64,000 nucleotides of DNA from NCBI GenBank assembly GCA_005281725.1, contig SSBO01000009.1, positions 1,484,127-1,548,126 of the forward strand, given 5' to 3'. The translations under genes and the position numbers were made by a program. Shown piece after piece: positions 1 through 15,775 of the stretch (the first letter of the stretch is position 1; the number at the start of each line of letters is the position of its first letter). The stretch is from Wuchereria bancrofti. Taxonomy: Eukaryota; Nematoda; Chromadorea; Rhabditida; Onchocercidae. The notes below the pieces were generated by a model, which saw only the letters and a list, made by a program, of their open reading frames with translations, had not been told where the DNA came from and did no database searches.

Positions 1-3000
1 TTGAAAAAAAAATTTTTTTCGAATGATGTCATTGATGAGAAGAGATAATATTTGGTTTAGAAAGTAATAAAATATGAATGTAATTTGAGAATTTTTGTTG
101 ACAAGAAAACTAATAAGTAAGTTTTAATCGTCTAATATATAAGTTTCATTTTTAATTAATATTGTAATTTATCTAAAGCATTTAATTTTAAGTGCTGAAT
201 TGTTGGACATTTTTTAGCAGTATTGGATGGAAGAGCGGAAAATAATTCGGGTACTGACGTAAGTAAAAAGTAACACTAAGGCTTGTTTAGTAGTATAATT
301 ATTCAAACAACTGCCCTACATTGGCCTTCTTTTTTTTTTTTTATTCAAATTCTTTATAGGGCAAAAAAAAAAGAATTCGATATTTCTGAATTAGTTTTTA
401 TGGAAAAAAAAACAATTTTTCTCTCTCAAAAATGCGAGAAAAAAGTTTATAAGAAAAGTGTCAACTAATGTTGTCAATTTTTTGTCGGATAAGAATTAGG
501 AAATAAAGTATTACTCTGTAAAAAAATTATTATTACTGTTTGAATAATAACACTAATATTTTGGCAACCAAAGTTAAATGAATTCATGTATATTTAATTC
601 AACTAATTAAAAAATTTCATATGATAACCAATTTTCGATAATTTCAAGATATGATGAAACGAGCAATTTCAAAAACATCCGAGATAACAACTCATAGTTT
701 CTAATATTCAAATTTCGTTAAATCATACCATAACTCAATAGTTATTATTGCGTTGCAAAAATATTTCAAAACATTTCAATTTGCAGATTTTTTTTTTTTT
801 TGTCTACTTGCAAAATTTTCTGCTTATTCTAAAAGTGCAAGTTTTATCTTTACCTTTGGTCAAATACATTACAAAAAAAATGGCGGTTACATCAAACATT
901 TTCGTCAATCAGAATTTTAGTGCCACAAAGAATTGAACAAATCAATGCGTTAATATATTTCAAATTTTAGTATGCAAAGAAATTTGGTCTTAGCAATGGA
1001 AAAAAATGCTGGAATAAAAAGTGGATTAGTAGTTATTTTCCTAGTAATAATTAAGTTACGATGAATCGCTGCTCATATTTTTCTATTCAATCATATTTTC
1101 GCTAAATGTTTTATAAATGAAATTCATTCAGTGAACAATTTATTTAACTGATAAATAAAATTCAACCGGATAATGGCTTAAATTGTTACCGTTATTGAAA
1201 GATGGCATTAATCTGATATTAATGATGAAATCAGTATGATAGTGTAATCAAGTCGAAATCAGGAATTTAACTAAGTACGAAGGATCTATTCAAAATTCAT
1301 TCATTAATTTTTTCAAGACCTTTGTGATGAATTTATCACCGTTAATAAAGTTAAAAAATAGAATGAACCATCACCTTTTATTTGAAGTTTAATCTTGTTT
1401 AAGTTCTTTTTTTTTTGACTTTAAGAAAATGGTTCATTGTTATCGCTTATTGTTTTCTATAATTATGGTTTTCTCTTCAGTAAGACAAAAGTTTCAATAT
1501 CAGTTTGTTTATATGTTATAGCTAATTTACATTTCTTAATCAATGATTTTAATAATCAATAACTGAAGAAAGGATAAAAGATGGAATCAATAATTATTCC
1601 ATGCAACAATTAATTAATAACTAATTAAAAACACGTTGAAAGCATTATTACACACTAATATTTGGTTATAATTTTCTCAATAATATCAGATTATGAATTT
1701 AAGAAGTGATAAGGTTACCGCATATGTCAACGGTTAGTGTCATACTTTTTTGGGACAGTAAAATTTAGGTGAGAGCAAGGTTCAAGTGTCACATCAAAGG
1801 TATTGGAATTGAGCAAAGTAGTGCTTTCAAGCAAAATTTATTTGTATACGGCAAGGTTTAAAAGGTTGTATTATATCATGGAGTTGAGAATAGACGATAA
1901 TTCATAAGCAAATAAAACACAATATCACCTTCAGTGCGAATTTTTTGGAAATTTGCATGCATTAAAGAGCAAAGATCAAAATGATTGAACTATTAAATAA
2001 TGTCATTTTTTATTATAAGCATAAATCAAGACTATTGAATATGGTTTAAAAAAATCCAAATTTGCATTTTTCTCCCCTTTTTTTGATAATTCAAAGCAAA
2101 TGTACTAACAGTTGAAATTTTCTGAAGAGAGATTAGAAGTCGCACTAAATGACTGTTCAGGAAATGACCTTTCCAATAGACTTTTTTCTTTTCGTCGTGA
2201 AATTATTTCATAAACACACTAACCTAGTGGGAATAGTCTAATGTATAAAGTTGTGATAAAAAAATTATCAGTTCAATTGAACTATTCATTTATTTCAATT
2301 GAAAAAATTGATGAGAGAAAATTGACAAGATAATTCATCATTTTGTTATTTAAAACCATTTCATATATCGGAAGAATGCATTATTATCAATGCATCATTT
2401 AATTTTATGTCAAAGATAACGAAATGAGAAGTAAGAAGAATGGAATTGTGATTATTTCAAAGTTTTTCTCTTCTTTTCATCCCTTTAAAAAAAAAAAAGC
2501 ATTTAAAGGATCAAAGCATTGATATCAAACTGATACCAAAATAATCAAACAATATCAGAAGAAAATGCAAATTAATATACTCGTTCTCCCTCATAATCAA
2601 TAACTGATTATATAATAGTAATTATTAGGAATCAAATAAACACCAATTGATTATTTGTAATCAAAAAAAAAAAATATTGAATTACATGAACTTTGCATCT
2701 AAGCAACATTTGTGCTGAAATTAAAATGTTACTTTGTTTTGCTGTCAAAATTAATGAAACCATTTTTTTTTTGTTGTTGCAAAGCGAAAACATAATGAAA
2801 ATAATAATTGTAAACTGTGATATGTAACTGATAAGAAGATAACAATGATAGTGATTATAAGCTGTGATATGTAACTGATAGGAAAATCAATTTTTATCTC
2901 GGATTTTTTTTGCCTTCAATTGATCAGATTGATCAGTCGAAGTCATAAATTCAAATACTTATTGTTGATCGACTTTTTTCGAAATATATTTTCGTATTCC

Positions 3001-3213
3001 TCTCCTTGTCACTTATTCAAATCTCGATTAAATATTTGTAAGTTTTATATGACAAGTTAATTTCACTATGATTAATCATACTTTTTAAAAAATTTTTTTC
3101 CTCACATTATTTCTTTTATTCATTTTTTCTCACTTCTCAACAGTCTTTTATTTGTTTTATTTCTACTATTTTTTTTTACTCCCTTCAAAAAAAAAAAAAA
3201 GATTAATTAACAG
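1..3213. other. AT-rich intergenic stretch, no gene seen
   Basis: All frames are closed by frequent stops, and the few 60-aa open stretches (near 283-468 and 748-936) are poly-Phe/poly-Lys translations of homopolymer runs. A short duplicated segment is visible near 2811-2838 and 2858-2880, both copies containing TGTGATATGTAACTGATA. The stretch just before 3214 must hold the missing first exon and promoter of the receptor gene, but I could not place either. Confidence 0.6.
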
Positions 3214-6200
3214 TTTTATCATTGTTTTTTTTCAAAAGATGGAAGACTAACAATAATTGCAGATGGCTAACAATTGAAGTGCTTTTTTCATTTCTTTATG
3301 GTCTTCTCATGCTCATCGGTATTACTGGTAATGGCAGTGTTTTAATTGCATTTATAAAAAATCGACGACTTCGTTCAGCTCGAAATATTTTTTTGCTCAA
3401 TTTAATTATAACTGATTTATTACTGTGTGTTACCGCAATACCTGTAACACCGTGGTATGCATTAACAAAGAATTGGACATTTGGTGCTTTAATGTGCCGT
3501 TTAATGCCACTATCAAATTCATGTTCTGTTTTCGTAACCAGGTAAGTAAATTTATGTCTTATTCAATTCAAAGCAAACTTTGTCGTCTTAAAGGGTAGTC
3601 ATAGCAACCTTTTAAATATATTAATATATTTCTTGAAAGCATTTTTCTTGATAATTCAATAGAAAATTAAAAGAGAAAAAAAAAAGAGGAATGGAATAAT
3701 TGCATCAATCAATTACTACAGAATTTGATCTTTTTGTTGTACCCGAACTTTTTTATTGTTTAAATAATTGAAAATGTATGAGAATTTTAGGACAAAAAAG
3801 AAAATAGCTGTAGTATAATGACGGTGTGAAATTATACTTCATTAACAATAGATTAATCAATTTTAAAATTCTTATTCAACTTTGATAATAATTTTAATGA
3901 ACTTAGTGATAATTGTGATAAAATTGGTGGTAAAAATGAAGGACTCTACAATTTTAATATTATTTATGTATCGAGATTCTTAATTATTACTATTCTTTCC
4001 TATTATTAAAATCAATAATTATCAATGGTCGGTCTCTATTGCAACCGTTTTTTATCAAAATTTCAATTTTTTATATCTTTTGCACTTCTTATTGCTTTCT
4101 ATATTTGTCATTTACAAATGATGCGTTACTCTCAGTTAAGAGTTCAATCATATGATTTACTTGCAATATTAGTTGAGATCATTTCTGATGCAAAAATGCA
4201 AAACTCTTATCAAAAACTTTAAGTTAGAAGTGATGACAAAAAGAATTTATCTTTTGACATGAAATAAAATAATCTAAAACTATTATATTATTTGTGGCAA
4301 ATGGGAAATGTAAATGAATTAAAAAAAAAGTTACTGTAACTTTCATTCCGAAATTATATGTGTCCTCCATTTTGACAATTAACAGAAGCCGCCAGAATCC
4401 GACATTTGTTGAAATCAGTTAGAGCAAACAATTAAAATTGAGATCAATCAGGATTAAATCATAAAAATATCTCAATATTTCGAGATAATTTTACTTTATA
4501 CTTTATGGAAAGAATATTTTCGCTGTAACTTTTTTATAGGAATTGCTTTTAACATAAATGATTGTTTAGAAAGGATAGCTTCAGTCATGAATATATTTAG
4601 AAGTGACCGGAAGTTACACAAATGTTATCACTATAAGTTATCTTTTGAAAAACTTAAAGAAGTTAAAGAAATGATTCCTTCAATTTTACCACAAACATCG
4701 AAATATTATTTAACTTAAAATGAGAGTTTAACTTATAGTTAAATCTGATGTACGATTACCTAATTGGAACTTTTTAACAATATTATCAAGTTGAGATTGA
4801 GAACAAAATTAATATTTTTTTTCAAAATTTCAGCTGGAGTTTAACAGCTATAGCAATTGATAAATTTGTTCATATTATGGGGCCAATTCGGGCACCTGTG
4901 TCAATAAGTCAAGCAGGCCTAGTTACTGCTTTTATTTGGGTGGTTAGTACGATGATTAATATACCATATCTTATGAGTTATGAGCTTGTTGATGGCGCAT
5001 ATTATGTACCAAATAATACCGCACCTTTTTGTGGTCTTTTTTGCGATGAAATTAATTGGAATGGTGAAATGCCTCGACGTCTCTATGGATCGTCTGTTGT
5101 TCTATTACAGGTAAATTTGAAAAAGTTAAATTTAAGCATTGACAATAGGTTGAACCAATAGTTTTACAAGAAGTTATCTTCACTTTCTCTTTGTATTTTT
5201 TGTAAACTAAATTAAAATACAAATGGAAACAAATAGTTTTAGTTTGTTATTCCGCTAACAATCATAACATATTGCTATGCTCGAATATTAGTGAAAGTTG
5301 CCAGTGATATGATTATTCAAAATGTACAATTCAGCAAAAGTTTATCAATTGCTCAACGTGAAGAAGCAACAAATCGAAGGAAACGAGTGAGTAAATGAAG
5401 AAATTCGTCTTAAATTTTGCTAAGTATTAATAAGATTGGAAAAAATTTTTGTGCATTGGAAGTGATGCATTTTGGTAATTTTCATTTATTATCTTCTTAT
5501 CATTAATGAGTAAAGAAGATGATGCAATTTCATTTGAAACTTTCGTGAGATAATATTTAATGCCTGGGATGATTTATTTAAAATACTACAAATGCAATAA
5601 TTCATTCATATTTGAGGAAAAGTAATTGTTAAATTGTAAGCAGTTAAAACTCTACAAATTATCGATTGCTGTTTTTGATCAGAGTTTCAAATTTTGAAAA
5701 GAAAAATAAATTCTTTTTTCCCATAGGTCAGCTAAGATTATTTGTAGGTTAATTATATACTTATCGGTATGGTAATTGCATTTATCGGATGTTGGCTGCC
5801 ACTTACAGTTGTTAATATGCTGAAAGATTTCAGTAAGTTATTATTTTTTTCAGTAAGTTATTATTTCTCCTAGTTAGCATCAAAATAAGAAACTTCCGGG
5901 GTGCATCTTATCACTGATTACATTTGTCATGTGATAAATTTAAAAAAAAGTGCGTATTCTTGATAAGAACTGTGAATGAAGAGAACTTGTCACCTTGATA
6001 TTTCAGAATTAGAGCCATTGTTTCTACTAGAACAACCATTCTTCTGGCCATTATTAGCTCATGTGATAGCGATGTCAACTGTCATCTGGAATCCACTCCT
6101 GTTTTTTTGGCTAACGAAGAGGAAAAAAGCACAAATACAAATGCCTCGTTTCAGTGTTTCATTTAATGCATTTGGCACGACAATTTCGCGCATTAGTTCA

Positions 6201-6239
6201 ATGCATCGTAAATCAAACGCATTTCGCTCCACTGCTTAG
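3214..6239 (+). CDS. Rhodopsin-family GPCR, neuropeptide Y/F-receptor-like (5' end missing)
   Basis: Probable plasma-membrane receptor for a neuropeptide, signalling through G proteins. Five exons join in frame: 3214-3541, 4834-5110, 5243-5386, 5748-5832 and 6007-6239. They give all seven helices: TM1 with the GN motif (ITGNGSVLIAF), TM2 with NLIITDLLL, TM3 ending in AIAIDKF, TM4 with a Trp, TM5 with a Pro in IPLTIITY, TM6 with CWLP and TM7 with WNPLLFFW. A Lys-rich RRKR segment ends the third loop and the tail is about 40 residues. The pattern CWLP plus NP in TM7 fits the NPY/NPF/tachykinin branch, but the ligand cannot be told from sequence. The DRY motif reads D-K-F and NPxxY lacks its Tyr. 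There is no in-frame ATG in the first exon (a TTG at 3222 is not a likely start), so an upstream exon with the extracellular N-terminus is missing. The acceptor at 3213 (or 3238) is a guess. Confidence 0.8.
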
Positions 6240-9218
6240 TAATATATATAGATTTCATTTTATGCTAATATTTCCATTACTAATTTCATCAGTTAAATTT
6301 GATCATCAAAAGATTAGTTTGGTTGAATTATTGAGAGATTAGGTAAGAGTTATTTTAATTGTTGAATAAATTAACAAACAAAACTTTACTTCTAGAAATT
6401 GAATTTTATTTTGTATAAAGTGAGAAAAGTAAACTAATATTAGTGCTATATTAGTATGAATATTATAAAGCTTATAATAAATATGAAGAGTTTATTTATA
6501 GTATTATTTGGCATAGATGTATTCCGGAATCGTTTGATGGCACTTATTGCAGCACGTTAAATAGAGAACCATCAAGCAGAAATGATATGCCAAAATCACA
6601 TCTCAGGAATGGATTGACAAATTCGAAGAATTATCTAACCGTAGAAGCGGAACGATTGATATGAAATAAACGTTCATAAATTGCTCAAATAAAATGAATG
6701 ATGCATAAAATCTGTGAATGGAATTAATCGGGAATTTGTAAATTTTTGACCCAAATAGAAGAAAGAATTTTGATTGAGAACAACATAACGTGCCTATAAT
6801 ATATACTTCTCTTCTTATCATTTACAAGCAGTCATCTTCCTTTCTAAAACAAATGCTCAAATGTTCAATCTTTAATTGTTGAATTGATTTGTCTACATTG
6901 TATATTTTGCGCTATTATCAAATCTGTTAGAGTAATAATTGAATATTACTAAATCACTCACTATCCATATGCTTCTAATACAGAGAAAAAATGAAAGACA
7001 TATGCTAAAGATTTAGATCAACAATTTCATACAAACTTTTCTAAAGTTTTGAACAAGTTAATACTGGTATCAATTTGGAGTAACAACAATTTCAATCAAA
7101 TTTCAAAATAGATGATGTAAATCTGTTGGAAGCTTCCAACTATTTTTACCGTCGATTGATTAGCATATGTGTTAGCATTGTTTAAATGATTAATTGATCA
7201 AACAAATTAGATCAATGATAAGTGCTGCAGCAATTACAAATAATCGCTTCTTTTTTGTATATATTGGATATTGCTAACACATACATATATGAATTATGTT
7301 ACTAAAGATTTCACATAAAAGAAACTGAATTACTTACCACGGGAGAACAAGGATCAACTATTTGTCGATCAGCGACCCTCATTCTCCCAGCATCTCAATA
7401 TGTTAATAAATAATTTGATGCCTCCTTATAATCGCTATGTTACTTGAGATTTTAACTCAAGAATTATTCACATGAAAACGGATATCTTCTTGATTCGTCT
7501 TGTCCACTAGTGATGCTCTGGGAAATGGAATATTTCAGTGAGAATACTGGCATTTATCATTAAGATATTATCAAAAATGCAACGCAAAAGTAACTTTGAC
7601 ATAAAGAAAACGAGAAAAGTCAACTAGTATTCTAGTTTCAAATGAAACTTGTCAACAAAACTGGTATCCTTTATCAGACCTTGGTCAATTTCCAGTGCAG
7701 AAAGACCGAATGATACAAAATATGAAGTGTTACCGATTTATTAAATGTTCAACATATTAAATTAAGAATGAAAAATGTATAGAAATATACAAGGAAAAAA
7801 TGCTCACATAACAGTAACTTTTATGTGACACCCACCCTCCACACCACATAACCGATCCACTAGAATATTTCAAAAAAAAAATCAACCTCTCTTTTCCTAA
7901 AGGATTTTTCATCCTATCAATATTTCTTCTTCAGTGCATTTGTTCTGGTAACCACATCACCTGAATTTTGAATATTATCCTCATTTCGAACTAAGAAAAC
8001 TTATTTACTTTCACAGTAAAAGAAGTCATCAAAACTATTCCCACGTTAAATGTAAGCAGACCTTACAACATACTTAAAAAACAACATTTAAAACCGAGAT
8101 TTGCTAAAAATTTGCTACAATACCTAGAAAACTGATAATATACGATGCGCAACATTAAGCAACGAAATTTCAAATGAAAAACAGCGAAACACGCCGAGTT
8201 ATAAGATTTCAACTTATACGTGCAATGGTTTAGAGAAATCACAGATCTTGAAAACATCTGAGAACTCCTTCTTACCAAGAAAGAAGTAGCAAACTGAAAA
8301 ACAATAATTTTTTTGGTAGAAGTAATAATAATAGTAATAACAAATATCAACAATGACAACAATGGACAAAACTTCATTGTACTAAAAATTCAAAACTTAA
8401 TTAGGAAAGAATACTCCAAAAGATCAGTAGTGCTCTATCAGAGCAATTTTTCTATCCAACTATTTCTATAAATCGATTGCATGCAACTTTGGATGCATTG
8501 CTGTTTAGCATAAAAGAAAGAGCAATTAGTATTGCAAAAGAATTAATGCCACAATAAACAGCTTTTTACGATGAATAATGACATGAATTAACATCGGTAA
8601 AAGCTGCCAGCATATCCCAGATACTTTAGAAAAGAATATATACTAATAAAGAAATATATCATTTCTAATTCAATATTATTTTGCTGAATTGAGGCTAGGA
8701 CGCGTGCATACACGAAATGCATAGAAAATATCAAAAAATGAGAACTCAAAACTAAAAAAAGCATGTTTTCATGGAGGATGGAAATTGCGAATCTCTGAAC
8801 AAAGCGTACTGTAAAGAGCACAACTGAAAGCTTAGAAAAAACAAACGAATGTCCAAGGTGAGTTTAGGATAACAGTATAAAAGAGGAAAGAATTTTAATA
8901 ACGATCCAATGACCGAAAGGAATGTCTAGGATGCTACGAAAACTTACCACGATATACACATTATACAAATTAATACACTGCCGGAGAGACAGAAACTTGT
9001 AAACGAACTGGACGAACTGAATGACACATTTCGGAAAACAGATGGAACAGAAGAGTGTAGCTATAACAGTCATCTGTCCATTTCAAAAAACATCGAGAAT
9101 ATGTTCGAATACCAGAATAATTTTGATGATAGCTTGTGCGCCTTTCATGTTGCTATTCATCTCCAGCTCAGGAAAAATCATTCTAGATAAGATCGCCTAT
9201 GCAAGTAAACACTTTAGT
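6240..9218. other. Intergenic/3' UTR region, no gene seen
   Basis: This lies between the convergent ends of the GPCR (+) and the B56 gene (-), so both 3' UTRs must lie here; AATAAA-like motifs occur near 6476. The open stretches at 8063-8377 and 8588-8821 on the minus strand have no splice-compatible neighbours and an amino-acid make-up like translated AT-rich noncoding DNA. No RNA gene was recognised. Confidence 0.55.
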
Positions 9219-13532
<4,314 letters not shown>

Positions 13533-14493
13533 GCTATTGGCGAGCAGACGGCTCTCGCGAAAAGTAGAAGTAGCTCCGGCAAACAGTTTGAATTCCTTTT
13601 GAATTGTGTTTCACAAACGTACAACAGTAACCGATCGTCCGGTTGGTTTTCCAAACATCAAACACGTAGCATATCTGTAGATCATTCAAATATTATAGCA
13701 TGATACCCATAACCCTCACTGATATGCCGGCATATGAGCAGTGATATCAATCAATTCGACATAGACTACACAATGATAAGAGGAATGCTGAACCAAAGAA
13801 GGGAAATTCCATTGCTACCTTCTGAATACACACTCACTTCCAATTCACTTCATCTCGTCACAATCTAAAATGTTCATTCGCCAGAAGAAAACGCTCACAG
13901 CAAACCAAAATTCCAATTTTATTATTACCCTTCCCCAACCCACCCCACAGCACCCTGCCAATCGGCAAATATCCACCCGCGCCACCATCTTTTTACAACC
14001 AAACACCGAGCTTCAAAATTCAAACGCGGCCCAACAGAGACTTCATGCAAAGTTGTTCGTCTCCACTGTGATTGCTAAGTTGGAGACAGAGAGATGTTAT
14101 TGTGACAAAATTCCAGGAAATGTGTCTAAAGGAATTTCACTTCCACATGTTAGCAGTTATATCGAGAAATCTTAACAGTGAACAGTAAATAAACAAACAA
14201 AAGTTAGGAAAAAGCAATGATAAACATTCATTGTACACATAGCATTCCTAGCAACACTGATAATTTGATAGCTTAACTTTAACTTTTGCTGTCTTCCACT
14301 TCTCTTTCTAATTTTCTGTGTGACATTGCTTGCAGTGATATTTGAAAGATTTTAGCATATGTGAATTGTCATGATTCTCTCAGGTATGAGAGTGAGAAGA
14401 CAAATTATATACATTTAGTGGTGCTTTTTTAATGATATAATTTGAAAATAAGAAATAGTTGAAGAGAACGTGTAAATATGCGCCATATTGTGA
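13533..14493. other. Likely promoter/5' region of the B56 gene
   Basis: About 960 bp between the B56 start and the end of the small minus-strand gene. The plus-strand open stretch at 13870-14175 (Asn/Gln/Pro/Thr-rich) has no good splice partners and no family resemblance, so I treat it as chance. No TATA box or other defined element could be assigned with confidence. Confidence 0.4.
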
Positions 14494-15023
14494 TTATTTC
14501 TCGAGTTCAACATCGCTCATTGCATCACTCATTGGTAGTTTAATTCCTTTCAGTGTTTTATAATCTTCTCGTTCTCTATCCACTGGTGCTTTTAATCGAA
14601 TCTGTAATAGAAGGAAATTAACGTATCACGAAGGATTTTGTACGTCGTTCAAATAGGCTTACGTAAACGTTAAAAAAAAAAAAGAAACATATACTTACTA
14701 CTAAATTTCTAAACATTTCTTTCTTCTTTTCTTCCTTTCTTTTTTAAAAAAAATATATACATAAATAAATTTGATGTTTCCCAAGGAAATGATAATTTCT
14801 CAGCTTACTTTATCTGATCATCTTGTTAACAACACTATTTAGCTTTCTTCCACTTATCAGAAACTCTTCCATTCAGTAAATACTGCCAAGAATAATTCAC
14901 CTCAATACTTCGTTTTGCAAGACGTTTTATTGGTCTTTTTTTAGCGAATGAGTCTTCCTCCTTCTGTTCCACTAATACATTTTCCACTGATGATTGCGTC
15001 TTATCAGTTCGATTATCTTTCAT
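14494..15023 (-). CDS. Possible small Lys-rich protein, 76 aa, two exons
   Basis: Exon 1 (14901-15023) starts at ATG 15023 with MKDNRTDKTQ and ends at donor GAG|GTGAAT. Exon 2 (14494-14601) follows acceptor CTATTACAG in the same phase and encodes IRLKAPVDREREDY..., ending SDVELEK and a stop. The joined product is hydrophilic, with basic patches (KKRPIKRLAKR) at about residues 32-40 and an acidic end; no signal peptide or membrane segment is visible. I do not recognise the family. Alternatively exon 1 reads on without splicing to a TAG at 14835, giving a 62-aa protein. It lies in tandem with the formamidase and B56 genes on the minus strand. The in-phase junction and absence of stops across both exons favour a real gene, but its small size keeps confidence modest. 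Confidence 0.42.
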
Positions 15024-15775
15024 CGTCGGCAATGAAATCTCAATTTTTTGTCATTATTTTTATCCTTATTGCAGTTTGTGGATAAAATGTTTCATTTAAC
15101 ATTTAATATTATCTTATAATATCCTTTCAGTATTCATTGTACTTTCCATCCATTCATCTTTAATCTTAACTTTTTAATTTAAATAAAGGCCTCACATGAT
15201 CTGTTTTCACTGATGATTTCATCTTGCAACACTGAGATAATATAATGTTGAATATACTGAATGTGACCAAATTTAGAATTGTCCTACAAAATGATATTCT
15301 TGGTTCATTCATATATCGAGAAAAATGACTATCATTTCACTGATTGAACGATACATTTTGACAGGTTACATGCATAACGCGCCTTAGCATTGATTAAATC
15401 ACCTGACTGATATGAAAGCTGACTAAATCACCTGACTGATATGAAGGCTGATTAAATCACCTGACTGGTATGAAAGCTAATTAAATCACCTGACTGATAT
15501 AAAAGCTTCAACCCATGAATCATTTTCGCTCATAATATGAAAATATTATACGCTGTCAACCGATTCTTCCTGGCTATTCACTCTTCAGAATATGAAAACA
15601 ATGATTGCTTCCTTTATAACTCTCTCATTTATATTTTGTCTTATTAAGTCACCAAATAATTTGTGACAATTGGCATAAGTCACATTTATTAAAGAAATCA
15701 GTCCAAAAAAAAAAAGAAAATAGAATGAAATATGTGATTATTTCAAATGATGCAATATTCCCATCTTGCTGCTAT
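15024..15775. other. Intergenic, contains a 29-bp tandem repeat
   Basis: AT-rich spacer between the formamidase stop and the small gene. Apart from the four-copy repeat at 15392-15507 I see no coding signal here. Confidence 0.5.
15392..15507. repeat. Tandem repeat, 29 bp x 4
   Basis: Four back-to-back copies start at 15392, 15421, 15450 and 15479. Each contains the core TAAATCACCTGACTG followed by GTATGAAAGCT-like ends, and copies differ at only one to three bases. There is no spacer between copies, so this is a minisatellite and not a CRISPR array. Confidence 0.93.

Noticed and set aside
3222..3545. GPCR exon starting at an in-frame TTG
   Set aside because: TTG is not a credible start in a nematode nuclear gene, and the residues before TM1 are read from a splice-acceptor T-run; an upstream exon is more likely.
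8063..8377. 104-aa minus-strand ORF
   Set aside because: Phe/Leu/Ser-rich translation of AT-rich DNA, no splice partners, no family resemblance.
13870..14175. 101-aa plus-strand ORF with Asn/Gln/Pro-rich start
   Set aside because: No splice sites in agreement and no recognisable domain; it lies in the B56 upstream region.
15392..15507. CRISPR-like 29-bp repeats
   Set aside because: The period equals a common CRISPR repeat length, but copies are directly adjacent with no spacers, and the DNA is animal.
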